DNA of 33,801 nucleotides, taken from NCBI GenBank assembly GCA_026708285.1, contig JAPOVF010000216.1, forward strand, positions 1 to 33,801. Direction: 5' to 3'. Both the position numbers and the translations under genes were made by a program. The stretch comes from Acidobacteriota bacterium. GTDB taxonomy: Bacteria; Acidobacteriota; Thermoanaerobaculia; Multivoradales; Multivoraceae. Below are positions 15,267 through 23,273 of this stretch, piece after piece; position 1 is the first letter of the stretch; each line of letters opens with the position of its first letter. The notes below the pieces were generated by a model. The model was not told the DNA's origin. It searched no databases and saw nothing but the letters and a program-made list of their open reading frames with translations.

Positions 15267-16343
15267 ATGAGCCACCAAGCCGAGACCCGGGTCGCCTCGC
15301 TCCTCGTGGTCGTCGTGGCCGCGGTTGGGGTCGCCTCCGCGAGCGAGATCCCTCGAACCGCTAGCGGCAAGCCTGATCTCTCGGGGAACTACGACATCGG
15401 TACCCTGACGCCGCTGCAGAGGAGTCCCGAGTTCGGAAACCGTCTCTTCCTCACCGCCGCCGAGGCCGAAGAGATCAGACGGAGCGCGGCCGAGAGAACG
15501 GCTCAGCGCTCTCGCCCCAGCGATCCGAATCGCCCACCCCCGCCTTTCACCGGCCGGCTAGGCGGCTACAACGAGTTCTTTCATGATCGCGGCACCGAGG
15601 CGGTTGCGGTCCACGGCAAGTACCGCACATCGCTCCTTACCGATCCGCCCGACGGCCGCCTTCCACCCCTCACCGAGAGGGGGCGCGAGCGTCGCGAGGG
15701 CCTCTACGTACGTCGGAGTCTGGCGGACAGGAACGCGAACCCCGCCTGGTGGCGCGATCTCCAGGCCGGCCCCTACGACGGGCCTGAATCGCTGTCGATC
15801 GCCGATCGGTGCATCTTTACGCTCGAGGCGACGATCCCGGTGCTGCCGAAGAACTACAACAACCTCAAGACGATCGTGCAGACCGAGAGTCACGTGATGA
15901 TCCTCATCGAGTGGATGCACGAAGCGCGCGTCATTCGACTCAGCCCTTCGCGGGCCGAAGCCAGGCATCTGCCGCCGGAGATTCGCTCACGCAGCGGCGA
16001 TTCGGTCGGCTGGTGGGAGGGTGACACGCTGGTCGTCGAGACGACCAACTTCCTGGAGGAGAACTGGGGGACGGTCACCCTCTTCGGCGAGCCCTCCCCC
16101 GCGCACGATCAGCACGTCGTCGAGCGCTTCTCTCTCACCGACGAGAACACTCTTCTCTACGAATTCACCGTGAAGAGCGGTGACTGGGAGACGCCCTACA
16201 GCGGCGAGTACACCTGGCCCGCCACGAACGACAAGCTGTACGAGTTCGCCTGCCACGAAGCCAACTACTCGATGGGCAACACTCTCCGCGGCGCCCGCTT
16301 CCAGGAGAGGGAGGTCGCGGCGCAGACGAGAGCCAGCCGGTAG
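15267..16343 (+). CDS. Secreted protein of unknown function
   Basis: A 358-aa protein with a Sec signal (V-A-S-L-L-V-V-V-V-A-A-V-G-V-A-S-A-S). The mature part opens with I-P-R-T-A-S-G-K-P-D-L-S-G-N-Y, then L-T-P-L-Q-R-S. Later landmarks are D-R-C-I-F, I-V-Q-T-E-S-H-V-M-I-L-I-E-W, S-V-G-W-W-E-G-D-T-L-V-V-E-T-T-N-F, V-V-E-R-F-S-L and the ending F-A-C-H-E-A-N-Y-S-M-G-N. I recognise this layout from many copies in soil and marine genomes, especially Acidobacteriota, without an assigned function. Two cysteines in the mature region could pair. GGAGG precedes the ATG. It lies 164 bases before the TonB receptor gene and divergent from the exported operon, so a role in handling an imported or processed compound is possible. 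Confidence 0.82.
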   Translation: MSHQAETRVASLLVVVVAAVGVASASEIPRTASGKPDLSGNYDIGTLTPLQRSPEFGNRLFLTAAEAEEIRRSAAERTAQRSRPSDPNRPPPPFTGRLGGYNEFFHDRGTEAVAVHGKYRTSLLTDPPDGRLPPLTERGRERREGLYVRRSLADRNANPAWWRDLQAGPYDGPESLSIADRCIFTLEATIPVLPKNYNNLKTIVQTESHVMILIEWMHEARVIRLSPSRAEARHLPPEIRSRSGDSVGWWEGDTLVVETTNFLEENWGTVTLFGEPSPAHDQHVVERFSLTDENTLLYEFTVKSGDWETPYSGEYTWPATNDKLYEFACHEANYSMGNTLRGARFQEREVAAQTRASR

Positions 16344-16361
16344 CGTCCGCAGCCTGGCTGC

Positions 16362-16389
16362 GGGCCAGAATCCGCGCGGGGTCTGGCCC
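16362..16389 (+). terminator. Hairpin after the secreted-protein gene
   Basis: GGGCCAGA (16362-16369) pairs with TCTGGCCC (16382-16389) around a 12-base loop, 18 bases after the preceding stop codon. A smaller GCAGC/GCTGC hairpin sits just before it. There is no T-tract, so intrinsic termination is uncertain; it may simply protect the mRNA end. Confidence 0.3.
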
Positions 16390-16405
16390 GACTCTCCAAC
16401 AAGGA

Positions 16406-16435
16406 TTGAAGATCAAACAGGATTGGCGCTACACT
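16406..16435 (+). promoter_or_regulatory. Sigma70-like promoter of the TonB receptor gene
   Basis: TTGAAG at 16406-16411 and TACACT at 16430-16435 are separated by 18 bases, good matches to TTGACA and TATAAT. The region around them is locally A/T-richer than the surroundings. It would give a leader of about 65 bases before the GTG start at 16508. Confidence 0.5.
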
Positions 16436-16507
16436 GCTAGTTGCGCGGGGCCTCTGACAGCGCCCGCGGAGACCGAGGAGGAGAGACAGACCAAGGAGGG
16501 ACCAGCC

Positions 16508-19237
16508 GTGACCAGCAGCACTTCCAGGACCTGCATCTGGATTCTCGCCGTGAGCCTGTGTGCTCCGTTGCCGCTATGGGCCGACGGCCCGCAGACGGGG
16601 ACGATCGACGGTCGCGTTCTCGACGCCGAGGGGGAGGGCCTGCCCGGAGCCACGGTGACCCTCGAGGGTCCTCAGAGAACGACGACCACCATCTCCGATG
16701 CCGAGGGGCGCTATCGCTTCGCGTTGCTGCAGGCGGGTGACTTCACCGTCAGCGCGGTGCTGGAGGGGCTGGGAACGGCCGAGCTTGCGACGACGCTCAA
16801 TCCGGGTGAGCGCCGGGGAGTCGACCTGACCCTGCAAGGGGGCACCGTGGAAGAGATCACGGTCCTCGGCGAGGCGCCGCTGGTGTCGAAGTACGAGACC
16901 GGCTCCATCAGCGCCCTCAAGTCGGAAGTGGTCGAGAACGCCGCCTTCGCCACCCGCGCCTACAATGCCACCATCCGCGCGCTGCCGGGAGTGGTGAACA
17001 TCGGTCAGTTCGACACTTCTCCCGCGATCAACGGCGGCATTCAGAACGAGACGCAGGTCCTGATCGATGGCGTGGACACCTCGAACACCAGGCGGCTCGG
17101 GGAGGCGCGCCTGATCATGCCGGCGTCGGCGCTGTCGGAGACCAGTGTTGAATCGATGGGCTTCGGCGCCGAGTACGGCCGGGCGTCCGGCGGCATCATC
17201 AACTCGACCGTCAAGACCGGCACCAACGAGTTTCACGGCGATGCTCTCTACGTCGGCCAGAATCCGAAGTGGAGAGCGGAGAACCAGTTCGGGCTGGAGC
17301 GGCCGGACGAGCAGATCCCCAGCTACGAGGCGTCGCTGGGCGGGCCCATCTTCCGCGAAAAGGCGTGGTTCTTCGCCGCTCACGCCGACTTGAGCGACAA
17401 CCTGCTGGACCAATTGGCGAGCGGCGAGGTGGCCGACATCAGTCGCACATCGGTGCCGCGCATCCTCAAGCTCAACTACCAGCCCAACGATCGGCACCAG
17501 CTCGCGGGGACGTGGATCGATTCGCGCGGCGAAGGCATCGCGGCACCTTTTCGCACCGGTGACCTCAGAGCCATCACGAACCGTCCCCTCTACGCCAACG
17601 TACTGACTGCGAGCTGGAGCTTCGCCGCGACGAGCTCGACCTTCATCGAGGTCAAGGTGTCCGAGCGCAAGGATCTCTTCCCTCGCACTCTCAAGTACCC
17701 CAAGGACCCGGACGACCTGTGCCCCGAGTGCTCCGACGATCCGGTCGACAACAACTTCCGCTACCGCGATCTGGCGCATGCTCGTGCCGCTCGCTTCAAC
17801 GGCGTGACGAGCGGGAACGGGATCGGCTTCAACGACTTCCCTCGCGACACGGCCCATGGCTCGGCAACCATTTTCAAGGGGCGCAACGAGATCAAGTTCG
17901 GCATCGACATCCAGGACATCGCGTTCACCAACTTCGGCAACGTAGGCAAGGAGTATCGCGGCAGAGACTTCTGTCTTGAATGCCCCGGAGGCTACCTAAG
18001 ACCGCAGCGCGTGCGGATCTTCCAGGAGTCCCTGCCGTCCCACAGCGAGGGTGTCGAGAGCTCGGCCTATGTGCAGGACCGGCTCGACATCGGTGATCGC
18101 TGGAGCCTCCACATGGGCGTGCGCTACGACGCCGAGACGATCGACAACGACGTCGGCACGCGGGTCCACGATTCCGACAACCTGGCGCCGCGTCTGACGG
18201 TGGTCTACGACGTCAATGCCGACGGCACGCTGCTGGTGCGCGGCAGCGTCGGACGCTACTACCAGAACATCGGTCTGGACTTCGCCTTTCGCGAGTTCAG
18301 TGTGCTACCCACCGGGCAGCAGAGCTTCGACGAGTACAACTGGAATCCCGCCACCCTGCGCTACGACCGCTTCCGCTTGAGCAGGAGGCCGGCGGGCGAG
18401 ACCCAGACCCTGCAGCCGGTCGACCATCCGTACAAGGATCAGGTCGCGTTGGGAGTGGACTGGCAAATCTCGCGCAACTGGGTCTTCAAGTCGAACCTGG
18501 TGTGGCACGAGACCAAGGACATCTTCTTTGGCAACGACCAGTTCAGCGCTGACGGCATGGACGTCGTGCGCGTGGTGCGCAACTGGCCCGGCGCCTTCCG
18601 CGAGTACGAAGCCCTCAGTTTCGAGCTCAATCGCAGATTCCGCAACGGTTGGGCGCTTCGCTCCAACTGGACCATCGGCGATGCCACAGGAAACGCGGCG
18701 AACGCAAACTCCAACAACACCCTCTTCGAGGGCCTCGGCGGCATCGAGCTGCCGAATCAAGACGTGCAGGACGCGGGTATCTCACCTGGTGGAACCGACG
18801 TCACCACCAGATTCCGGGATGGGCGGCTGAGTCACGACGTCGATCGGATGAACATCGTCGCCATGAAACGCCTGGATTTCGGCAAGCACGCCCTGACACT
18901 GGGTGGCTTCCTGGCAACGACCACCGGCAGGTACTTCGGCCGGTCGGCTTCCACTACCGTTGCGCATCCGGTGACCGGTGTCGAGATCGACACCGTGACA
19001 TTCACCACGCCGCGGGACGGCCAGCAACTGGGGGACATCTTTACTCTCGACGTGTCGGCCATGTGGTCTTTCCCGATTCGTGGCGAATGGGAAGGGCAGC
19101 TCGGCTTCGAGGTCGCCAACGTCACCGACGAGCAGAAGGTGCTCGAGATCGATACGAATACCCTCGAGCCCATCAACTCGCTCGCGGCCTGGCAGCTTCC
19201 GCGCGAGCTTCGAGTGAAGGTGGGGTTCCGCTTCTGA
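16508..19237 (+). CDS. TonB-dependent receptor with carboxypeptidase-regulatory-like domain
   Basis: A 909-aa outer-membrane active-transport receptor. After a signal peptide (I-W-I-L-A-V-S-L-C-A-P-L-P-L-W-A) comes a carboxypeptidase-regulatory-like beta-sandwich at about 30-115 (G-T-I-D-G-R-V-L-D-A-E-G-E-G-L-P-G-A), then a TonB-box-like E-E-I-T-V-L-G-E-A, the plug domain (V-L-I-D-G-V-D-T-S, G-F-G-A-E-Y-G-R-A-S-G-G) and a beta-barrel ending in R-V-K-V-G-F-R-F with the terminal Phe needed for barrel assembly. The GTG at 16508 is chosen because AAGGAGGG lies 7 bases upstream; the earlier in-frame TTG is the promoter -35 box. It is Oar-like in layout. It has its own promoter and a strong terminator, so it is monocistronic. 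The cargo is unknown; the neighbouring sulfatases suggest sulfated oligosaccharides. Confidence 0.94.
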   Translation: MTSSTSRTCIWILAVSLCAPLPLWADGPQTGTIDGRVLDAEGEGLPGATVTLEGPQRTTTTISDAEGRYRFALLQAGDFTVSAVLEGLGTAELATTLNPGERRGVDLTLQGGTVEEITVLGEAPLVSKYETGSISALKSEVVENAAFATRAYNATIRALPGVVNIGQFDTSPAINGGIQNETQVLIDGVDTSNTRRLGEARLIMPASALSETSVESMGFGAEYGRASGGIINSTVKTGTNEFHGDALYVGQNPKWRAENQFGLERPDEQIPSYEASLGGPIFREKAWFFAAHADLSDNLLDQLASGEVADISRTSVPRILKLNYQPNDRHQLAGTWIDSRGEGIAAPFRTGDLRAITNRPLYANVLTASWSFAATSSTFIEVKVSERKDLFPRTLKYPKDPDDLCPECSDDPVDNNFRYRDLAHARAARFNGVTSGNGIGFNDFPRDTAHGSATIFKGRNEIKFGIDIQDIAFTNFGNVGKEYRGRDFCLECPGGYLRPQRVRIFQESLPSHSEGVESSAYVQDRLDIGDRWSLHMGVRYDAETIDNDVGTRVHDSDNLAPRLTVVYDVNADGTLLVRGSVGRYYQNIGLDFAFREFSVLPTGQQSFDEYNWNPATLRYDRFRLSRRPAGETQTLQPVDHPYKDQVALGVDWQISRNWVFKSNLVWHETKDIFFGNDQFSADGMDVVRVVRNWPGAFREYEALSFELNRRFRNGWALRSNWTIGDATGNAANANSNNTLFEGLGGIELPNQDVQDAGISPGGTDVTTRFRDGRLSHDVDRMNIVAMKRLDFGKHALTLGGFLATTTGRYFGRSASTTVAHPVTGVEIDTVTFTTPRDGQQLGDIFTLDVSAMWSFPIRGEWEGQLGFEVANVTDEQKVLEIDTNTLEPINSLAAWQLPRELRVKVGFRF

Positions 19238-19272
19238 GCGCGTCGAGCGACAGTGGGCTTCGTTGAGATTCC

Positions 19273-19309
19273 AAGACACCGGCGGCTCAGCCGCCGGTGT
19301 CTTTCTTTT
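19273..19309 (+). terminator. Strong intrinsic terminator of the TonB receptor gene
   Basis: A perfect 14-bp stem (AAGACACCGGCGGC at 19273-19286 with its complement at 19290-19303) around a TCA loop, followed by a T-rich run (TTTCTTTT, 19302-19309). It lies 35 bases after the receptor stop and just before the sulfatase gene, whose frame is open right through it. Confidence 0.93.
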
Positions 19310-19333
19310 GGACAAGCGCTCTCTCGACGAGAA

Positions 19334-20812
19334 GTGTTCAAGCGTGTGGGGCTCGGTGCCCTGGCCGTTGGCTGCACAGGCGGTGAAGAACCGCGTCCTG
19401 AAGGCCCGAACGTCCTGATGATCTCGATCGACGACCTGAACGACTGGATCGGCGTCCTCGATGGTCACCCGCAGACGCTGACACCGAACATCGACGCGCT
19501 CGCCGGGCGCGGCGTCACCTTCCGGCGGGCCTACTGCCAGGCGCCCGTCTGCAACCCCTCCCGGGCGAGTCTGATGACCGGCAGGCGCCCGACGACATCG
19601 GGGTGTTATCGCAACGGCGACGTCTGGCGCGACGCCATGCCGCGGGCCGTGACTCTGCCGCAGCACTTCATGCAGCACGGCTACGAAGCGATCGGCGGGG
19701 GCAAGACGTTTCACCAATCGCAGAATGACGCCGCGTCGTGGCACTACTACAACAGCTTCCGTGGCTTTCTGTGGGCCCCCGGCTACCCCGTGAGCGGACT
19801 CGACCGCCTCAACCTCGACTGGGGCGCCCTCGACGTCGACGACGAAGAGACGACCGATACCCAGCTCGCCAACTGGGCGGCCGAGTACCTGTCGAGAGAT
19901 CACTCAAGGCCTTTCTTCCTCGCCTGCGGTTTCTATCGCCCGCACCTGCCGTTCTACGCGCCAAAGAAGTACTTCGACAGGTTCCCCGAGGACGAGATCG
20001 AGCTGCCGCCCTATCTCGAGAACGACCTCGACGACGTGCCTGAGTCCGCGCCCTCGGAACTCGGTCTGGGCCACCACGAACTGGTGACGGCGGCCGGGCA
20101 GTGGAAGCGCGCCGTGGCGGCCTATCTGGCGTGCATCAACTACGCCGACGCGAACGTGGGGCGCGTGCTGAAGGCGCTCGACGAAGGGCCGCACGCCGAG
20201 AACACGGTCATCGTCCTGTGGACCGACCACGGCTGGCAGCTCGGCGAGAAGAACCAGTGGCGCAAGTACACGCTCTGGGAGCGCTCCTGCCGCGTGCCGA
20301 TCATCTTCGCCGGCCCCGGGATCGAGGCGAAGGGAGAATTCTGCGACCGGACCGCCGAGCTGCTCGACATCTACCCCACCCTGGCGGACCTCGCCGGGCT
20401 CCCCGGGCGCGAGGACCTCGACGGCGAGAGCCTGCGGCCGCTGCTCCAGGATCCCGAAGCGGAGCGGGATCGCCCCGCGATCACCTCCGAGGCGCCGGAC
20501 AGGAGCTCGATTCGCACCAAGCGCTGGCGCTACACCACCTATCCCGACGGTGAAGAGCTCTACGACCACGACCACGATCCGAACGAGTGGCGCAATCTGG
20601 CGAACGTCCCCGGGCACGCCGGCACGAAGCAGCGGCTCCGGGCCATGCTGCCGCGGAACCCTTCCCGCAAGAAGGTGCTGCAGGTCGTCGACCTGCCCGA
20701 GGAGGAGCGTCGCTTCACCGAACTCCTGCCGGGTCGCCTCGACAGGCTCCCGGGTCGCTCCCAAAGGGCAGGCGCGGCGAACGACGTCGGGCTCGATCCC
20801 GCACCGCCCTAG
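19334..20812 (+). CDS. Sulfatase, iduronate-2-sulfatase-like (paralogue 1)
   Basis: A type I sulfatase hydrolysing sulfate esters, 492 aa from the GTG at 19334. Metal-site start I-S-I-D-D-L-N; formylglycine motif C-N-P-S-R-A-S-L-M-T-G-R with Cys73 as the modified residue; later W-T-D-H-G-W-Q-L-G-E-K. The short N-terminus F-K-R-V-G-L-G-A-L-A-V-G-C suggests a lipoprotein. Start choice is difficult: the frame is open back to a GTG at 19253, but that crosses the terminator. The paralogue at 27179 starts with a TTG followed by a twin-arginine S-R-R-E signal; the matching TTG here (19308) is one base out of frame. The GTG at 19334 is the first in-frame start after the terminator. Its stop shares CTAG with the stop of the convergent FGE gene. 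Confidence 0.85.
   Translation: MFKRVGLGALAVGCTGGEEPRPEGPNVLMISIDDLNDWIGVLDGHPQTLTPNIDALAGRGVTFRRAYCQAPVCNPSRASLMTGRRPTTSGCYRNGDVWRDAMPRAVTLPQHFMQHGYEAIGGGKTFHQSQNDAASWHYYNSFRGFLWAPGYPVSGLDRLNLDWGALDVDDEETTDTQLANWAAEYLSRDHSRPFFLACGFYRPHLPFYAPKKYFDRFPEDEIELPPYLENDLDDVPESAPSELGLGHHELVTAAGQWKRAVAAYLACINYADANVGRVLKALDEGPHAENTVIVLWTDHGWQLGEKNQWRKYTLWERSCRVPIIFAGPGIEAKGEFCDRTAELLDIYPTLADLAGLPGREDLDGESLRPLLQDPEAERDRPAITSEAPDRSSIRTKRWRYTTYPDGEELYDHDHDPNEWRNLANVPGHAGTKQRLRAMLPRNPSRKKVLQVVDLPEEERRFTELLPGRLDRLPGRSQRAGAANDVGLDPAPP
20200..20415 (+). repeat. 216-nt tract identical to 28072-28287
   Basis: Read base by base, this stretch of the first iduronate-sulfatase-like gene is identical to 28072-28287 in its paralogue. 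It covers W-T-D-H-G-W-Q-L-G-E-K through the P-T-L-A-D-L-A-G-L segment. Silent third positions differ readily on both sides, so the tract points to recent gene conversion. Confidence 0.9.
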
Positions 20813-21771
20813 CCGACGTCGGCGGCGCAGCGAAAGCCCATGTGCCCGGCCGCGCTGTCGGGCGTGTTGTGGGTACGGGCCGACAGGCGGTAGCGACTGC
20901 AGTAGGAGACGTGGCAGAGGTACGACCCGCCGCGGGTGACGCGTGCGGTGCCGCTGGCGGGACCGCGCGGATTGCGGGTGCCCGGCGCGGCGGGACTGGG
21001 GCTCCACCAGTCGGCGCACCAGTCCCAGACGTTGCCGCAGACGTTGTAGAGGCCGAAGCCGTTGGGCTCGAAGGCATCGACAGGGCAGGTGCCGCGATGG
21101 CCGTCGAGCCCGAGATCGCGATCCGGAAAGCTGCCCTGCCAGACGTTGCAGCGATGCTCGCCATCGGGCTCGAGCTCGTCGCCCCAGGGCTGCGCCGTCT
21201 GCTCCACTCCTCCGCGCGCCGCGAACTCCCACTCCGCCTCGGTCGGGAGCCGGCATCCCGCCCAGGCGCAGTAGGCCACGGCGTCGTGGTGCGACACCTG
21301 GACGACGGGATGGTCCTGGCGCCGGGCGATCGACGATCCCGGTCCCTCGGGATGACGCCAGTCGGCGCCGCTGATCTTGCACCACCAGCGGGCGCCCGGC
21401 AGACGATCCTCGATCGCCGTGCGCCGGAGCCTGCGCGACAGGCGGCCCTCGAAGACGAAGGACCAGCCCAGCCGCTCGCTGTCGGTCCGGTAGCCGGTCG
21501 CGTCGACGAAGGCGGCGAAGTCGGCGTTGGAAACGGCACAGGCGTCGATGCGGAACGGGTCGACGAAGATCTTGCGGGCCGGGGTCTCGCCGTCGCCCGG
21601 TATGGCATCGGCCGAGTCGGTGCCCATGAGGAACCGGCCGCCGTCGAGACGCACCATCTCGCGGCCGTTGGGTCCCGGGGCCGGGGCCGGTCCCGAGGCC
21701 GGGGCTGCGGCGGCCGGAGCCGCGCCGTCGGCCGGCCGTTCGGGATCACGCGAGGGTGCGCAGCAGGTCAT
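20809..21771 (-). CDS. Formylglycine-generating enzyme (sulfatase-modifying factor)
   Basis: A 320-aa enzyme that oxidises the active-site cysteine of sulfatases to formylglycine. The FGE signature is complete: M-V-R-L-D-G-G-R-F-L-M-G-T, R-L-P-T-E-A-E-W-E-F-A-A-R-G-G, G-N-V-W-D-W-C-A-D-W, and G-G-S-Y-L-C-H-V-S-Y-C-S-R-Y with Cys286 and Cys291 spaced by five as in the copper-dependent catalytic pair of known FGEs. There is no signal peptide, so it acts in the cytoplasm before its targets are exported. The N-terminus M-T-C-C-A-P-S-R is notable: C-A-P-S-R itself matches the sulfatase C-x-P-x-R recognition motif. An Ala/Pro/Gly linker (about 17-35) joins it to the catalytic domain. It is flanked by five sulfatases with C-x-P-x-R sites, which are its obvious substrates. 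Confidence 0.95.
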   Translation of the reverse strand: MTCCAPSRDPERPADGAAPAAAAPASGPAPAPGPNGREMVRLDGGRFLMGTDSADAIPGDGETPARKIFVDPFRIDACAVSNADFAAFVDATGYRTDSERLGWSFVFEGRLSRRLRRTAIEDRLPGARWWCKISGADWRHPEGPGSSIARRQDHPVVQVSHHDAVAYCAWAGCRLPTEAEWEFAARGGVEQTAQPWGDELEPDGEHRCNVWQGSFPDRDLGLDGHRGTCPVDAFEPNGFGLYNVCGNVWDWCADWWSPSPAAPGTRNPRGPASGTARVTRGGSYLCHVSYCSRYRLSARTHNTPDSAAGHMGFRCAADVG

Positions 21772-21796
21772 GGAGCCCGCATGATACGGAGCTTCT

Positions 21797-23236
21797 TCAA
21801 CCCGCGTAGAGGCGCTCGGCGACGGCGGTCAGCTCCCTGACGATGCCGGAGTTGCCGGTGTCGTCGATCACGTTGTTGAACTCTCCTGGATCGGCCTCGA
21901 GGTCGTACAACTCCGACCGCGCCCAGCTCAGGTAGTTGAGCTTCCACTTGCCGGTGCGCACCATCAGGATGGGCGGCTTGCCGACGTAGCGGTCGTCCAC
22001 CGTGAAGCTGCGATGGCAGAAGTAGTACTCCGAGTAGGCGTGCTCGCGCGGCGTGTACGCCCCGCCCTGGACCAGGGGCGCGAAGCTCCGGCCGTCAATC
22101 CCGGAGGAGGGACTCCCCAGCCCGCACAGCTCGGTCAGGGTCGGGAGCAGATCGGTGTGCTCGATGAGCTGCGTGCGGGCGGTTCCGGCTTCCATCCGGT
22201 CCGGCATGCGCACGATCAACGGCACGCTGACGCTCTGCTCGTACATGTTGTGCTTGGTCCACGTGCGGTGCGCGCCGGCCATCTCACCGTGGTCCGAGGT
22301 GTAGACGACCACCGTGTTCTTGTCGAGCCCCAGCTCGCGCAGCGTGTCGAACACCCGCCCGACGTTGGCGTCCATCTGGGAGGTGTTGCCGTAGTAGCCG
22401 CGGATCGCGTCGCGCAGGTCGTCGTCCTTCTGGTCGTACCAGCCGCGCTGCCTGGCGCGAATCAGGTGCCCCTCGAAGCCGTCCTGCAGCTCCCGGTCGG
22501 AACGCTCGGGCAGACTGAGAGTCACTCCGTCGTACATGTCCCAGTACTGCTTTGCCGGCACCAGTGGCGTGTGCGGCATGTAGAACGACGACCAGAGGCA
22601 GAAGGGGCGGTCCTTGTTCTCGCGCAGGAAGGCGACCGACTCCTCGGCGTAGAAGGTGTCCTGGAAGTACCTCTCCGGCAGAGTCGAGGCGGAGCCGCTC
22701 AGCCCGGTCGCGTACCCGCCGTCCGCGGGGTACGCCGCGTACTGATCGTCCCGGAACGCCTGCTGCTCCGCCTGGGTGAGCCGCTTGTCGTGATCGGCTC
22801 GATAGAACCTGTGGTCGAAGCCGTGCCGCCGGGTCTCGTCGACGAAGTGCATCTTGCCGATCGCGCCGGTGACGTAGCCGTGATCCTTGAAGTAGTGGGC
22901 GACCGTGCGCGCCTCGTTGGGCAGCGGGTCCCGCAGGATCTTCGCCCCGTGCCTGCAGGGGTGGAGGCCGGTGATGATCGACCCGCGGGAGGGGACGCAG
23001 ACGGGCGCGTTGCAGTAGGCGCGGTCGAAGCGGACGCCGTCGGCGGCGATCTCGTCGATGTGGGGCGTCTGGGCCTCGTTGCTGCCGTAACAGCCGGACG
23101 CGGCGGTCTGATGTTGATCCGAACACAGGAAGAGCAGATTCGCGCGGTTCGTCTTCGCGAAACTGAAGGCGGCCCCTACGGCGGACCCCACCGACGCGGC
23201 GGCCACGCTCTTGACTGCCTGTCGTCGTGTGATCAT
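21797..23236 (-). CDS. Tat-exported sulfatase (choline-sulfatase/arylsulfatase-like)
   Basis: A 479-aa type I sulfatase. The N-terminus M-I-T-R-R-Q-A-V-K-S-V-A-A-A-S-V-G is a Tat signal. Metal-site start L-L-F-L-C-S-D-Q-H; formylglycine motif C-V-P-S-R-G-S-I-I-T-G with Cys80; I-G-K-M-H-F; and Y-T-S-D-H-G-E-M-A-G-A-H-R-T-W-T-K for the second metal cluster. The D-Q-H variant at the metal site and the G-H-E/G-A-H region resemble choline-sulfatase-like and related subfamilies, but the substrate cannot be read from sequence. The ATG at 23236 is chosen to begin the Tat signal; the open frame upstream is antisense to the divergent sulfatase. It lies 25 bases after the FGE gene in the same direction and may share a transcript with it. 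Confidence 0.92.
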   Translation of the reverse strand: MITRRQAVKSVAAASVGSAVGAAFSFAKTNRANLLFLCSDQHQTAASGCYGSNEAQTPHIDEIAADGVRFDRAYCNAPVCVPSRGSIITGLHPCRHGAKILRDPLPNEARTVAHYFKDHGYVTGAIGKMHFVDETRRHGFDHRFYRADHDKRLTQAEQQAFRDDQYAAYPADGGYATGLSGSASTLPERYFQDTFYAEESVAFLRENKDRPFCLWSSFYMPHTPLVPAKQYWDMYDGVTLSLPERSDRELQDGFEGHLIRARQRGWYDQKDDDLRDAIRGYYGNTSQMDANVGRVFDTLRELGLDKNTVVVYTSDHGEMAGAHRTWTKHNMYEQSVSVPLIVRMPDRMEAGTARTQLIEHTDLLPTLTELCGLGSPSSGIDGRSFAPLVQGGAYTPREHAYSEYYFCHRSFTVDDRYVGKPPILMVRTGKWKLNYLSWARSELYDLEADPGEFNNVIDDTGNSGIVRELTAVAERLYAG

Positions 23237-23273
23237 GATGGTCGGAACCCTAACGCAGATGGAGAAACGGGCC

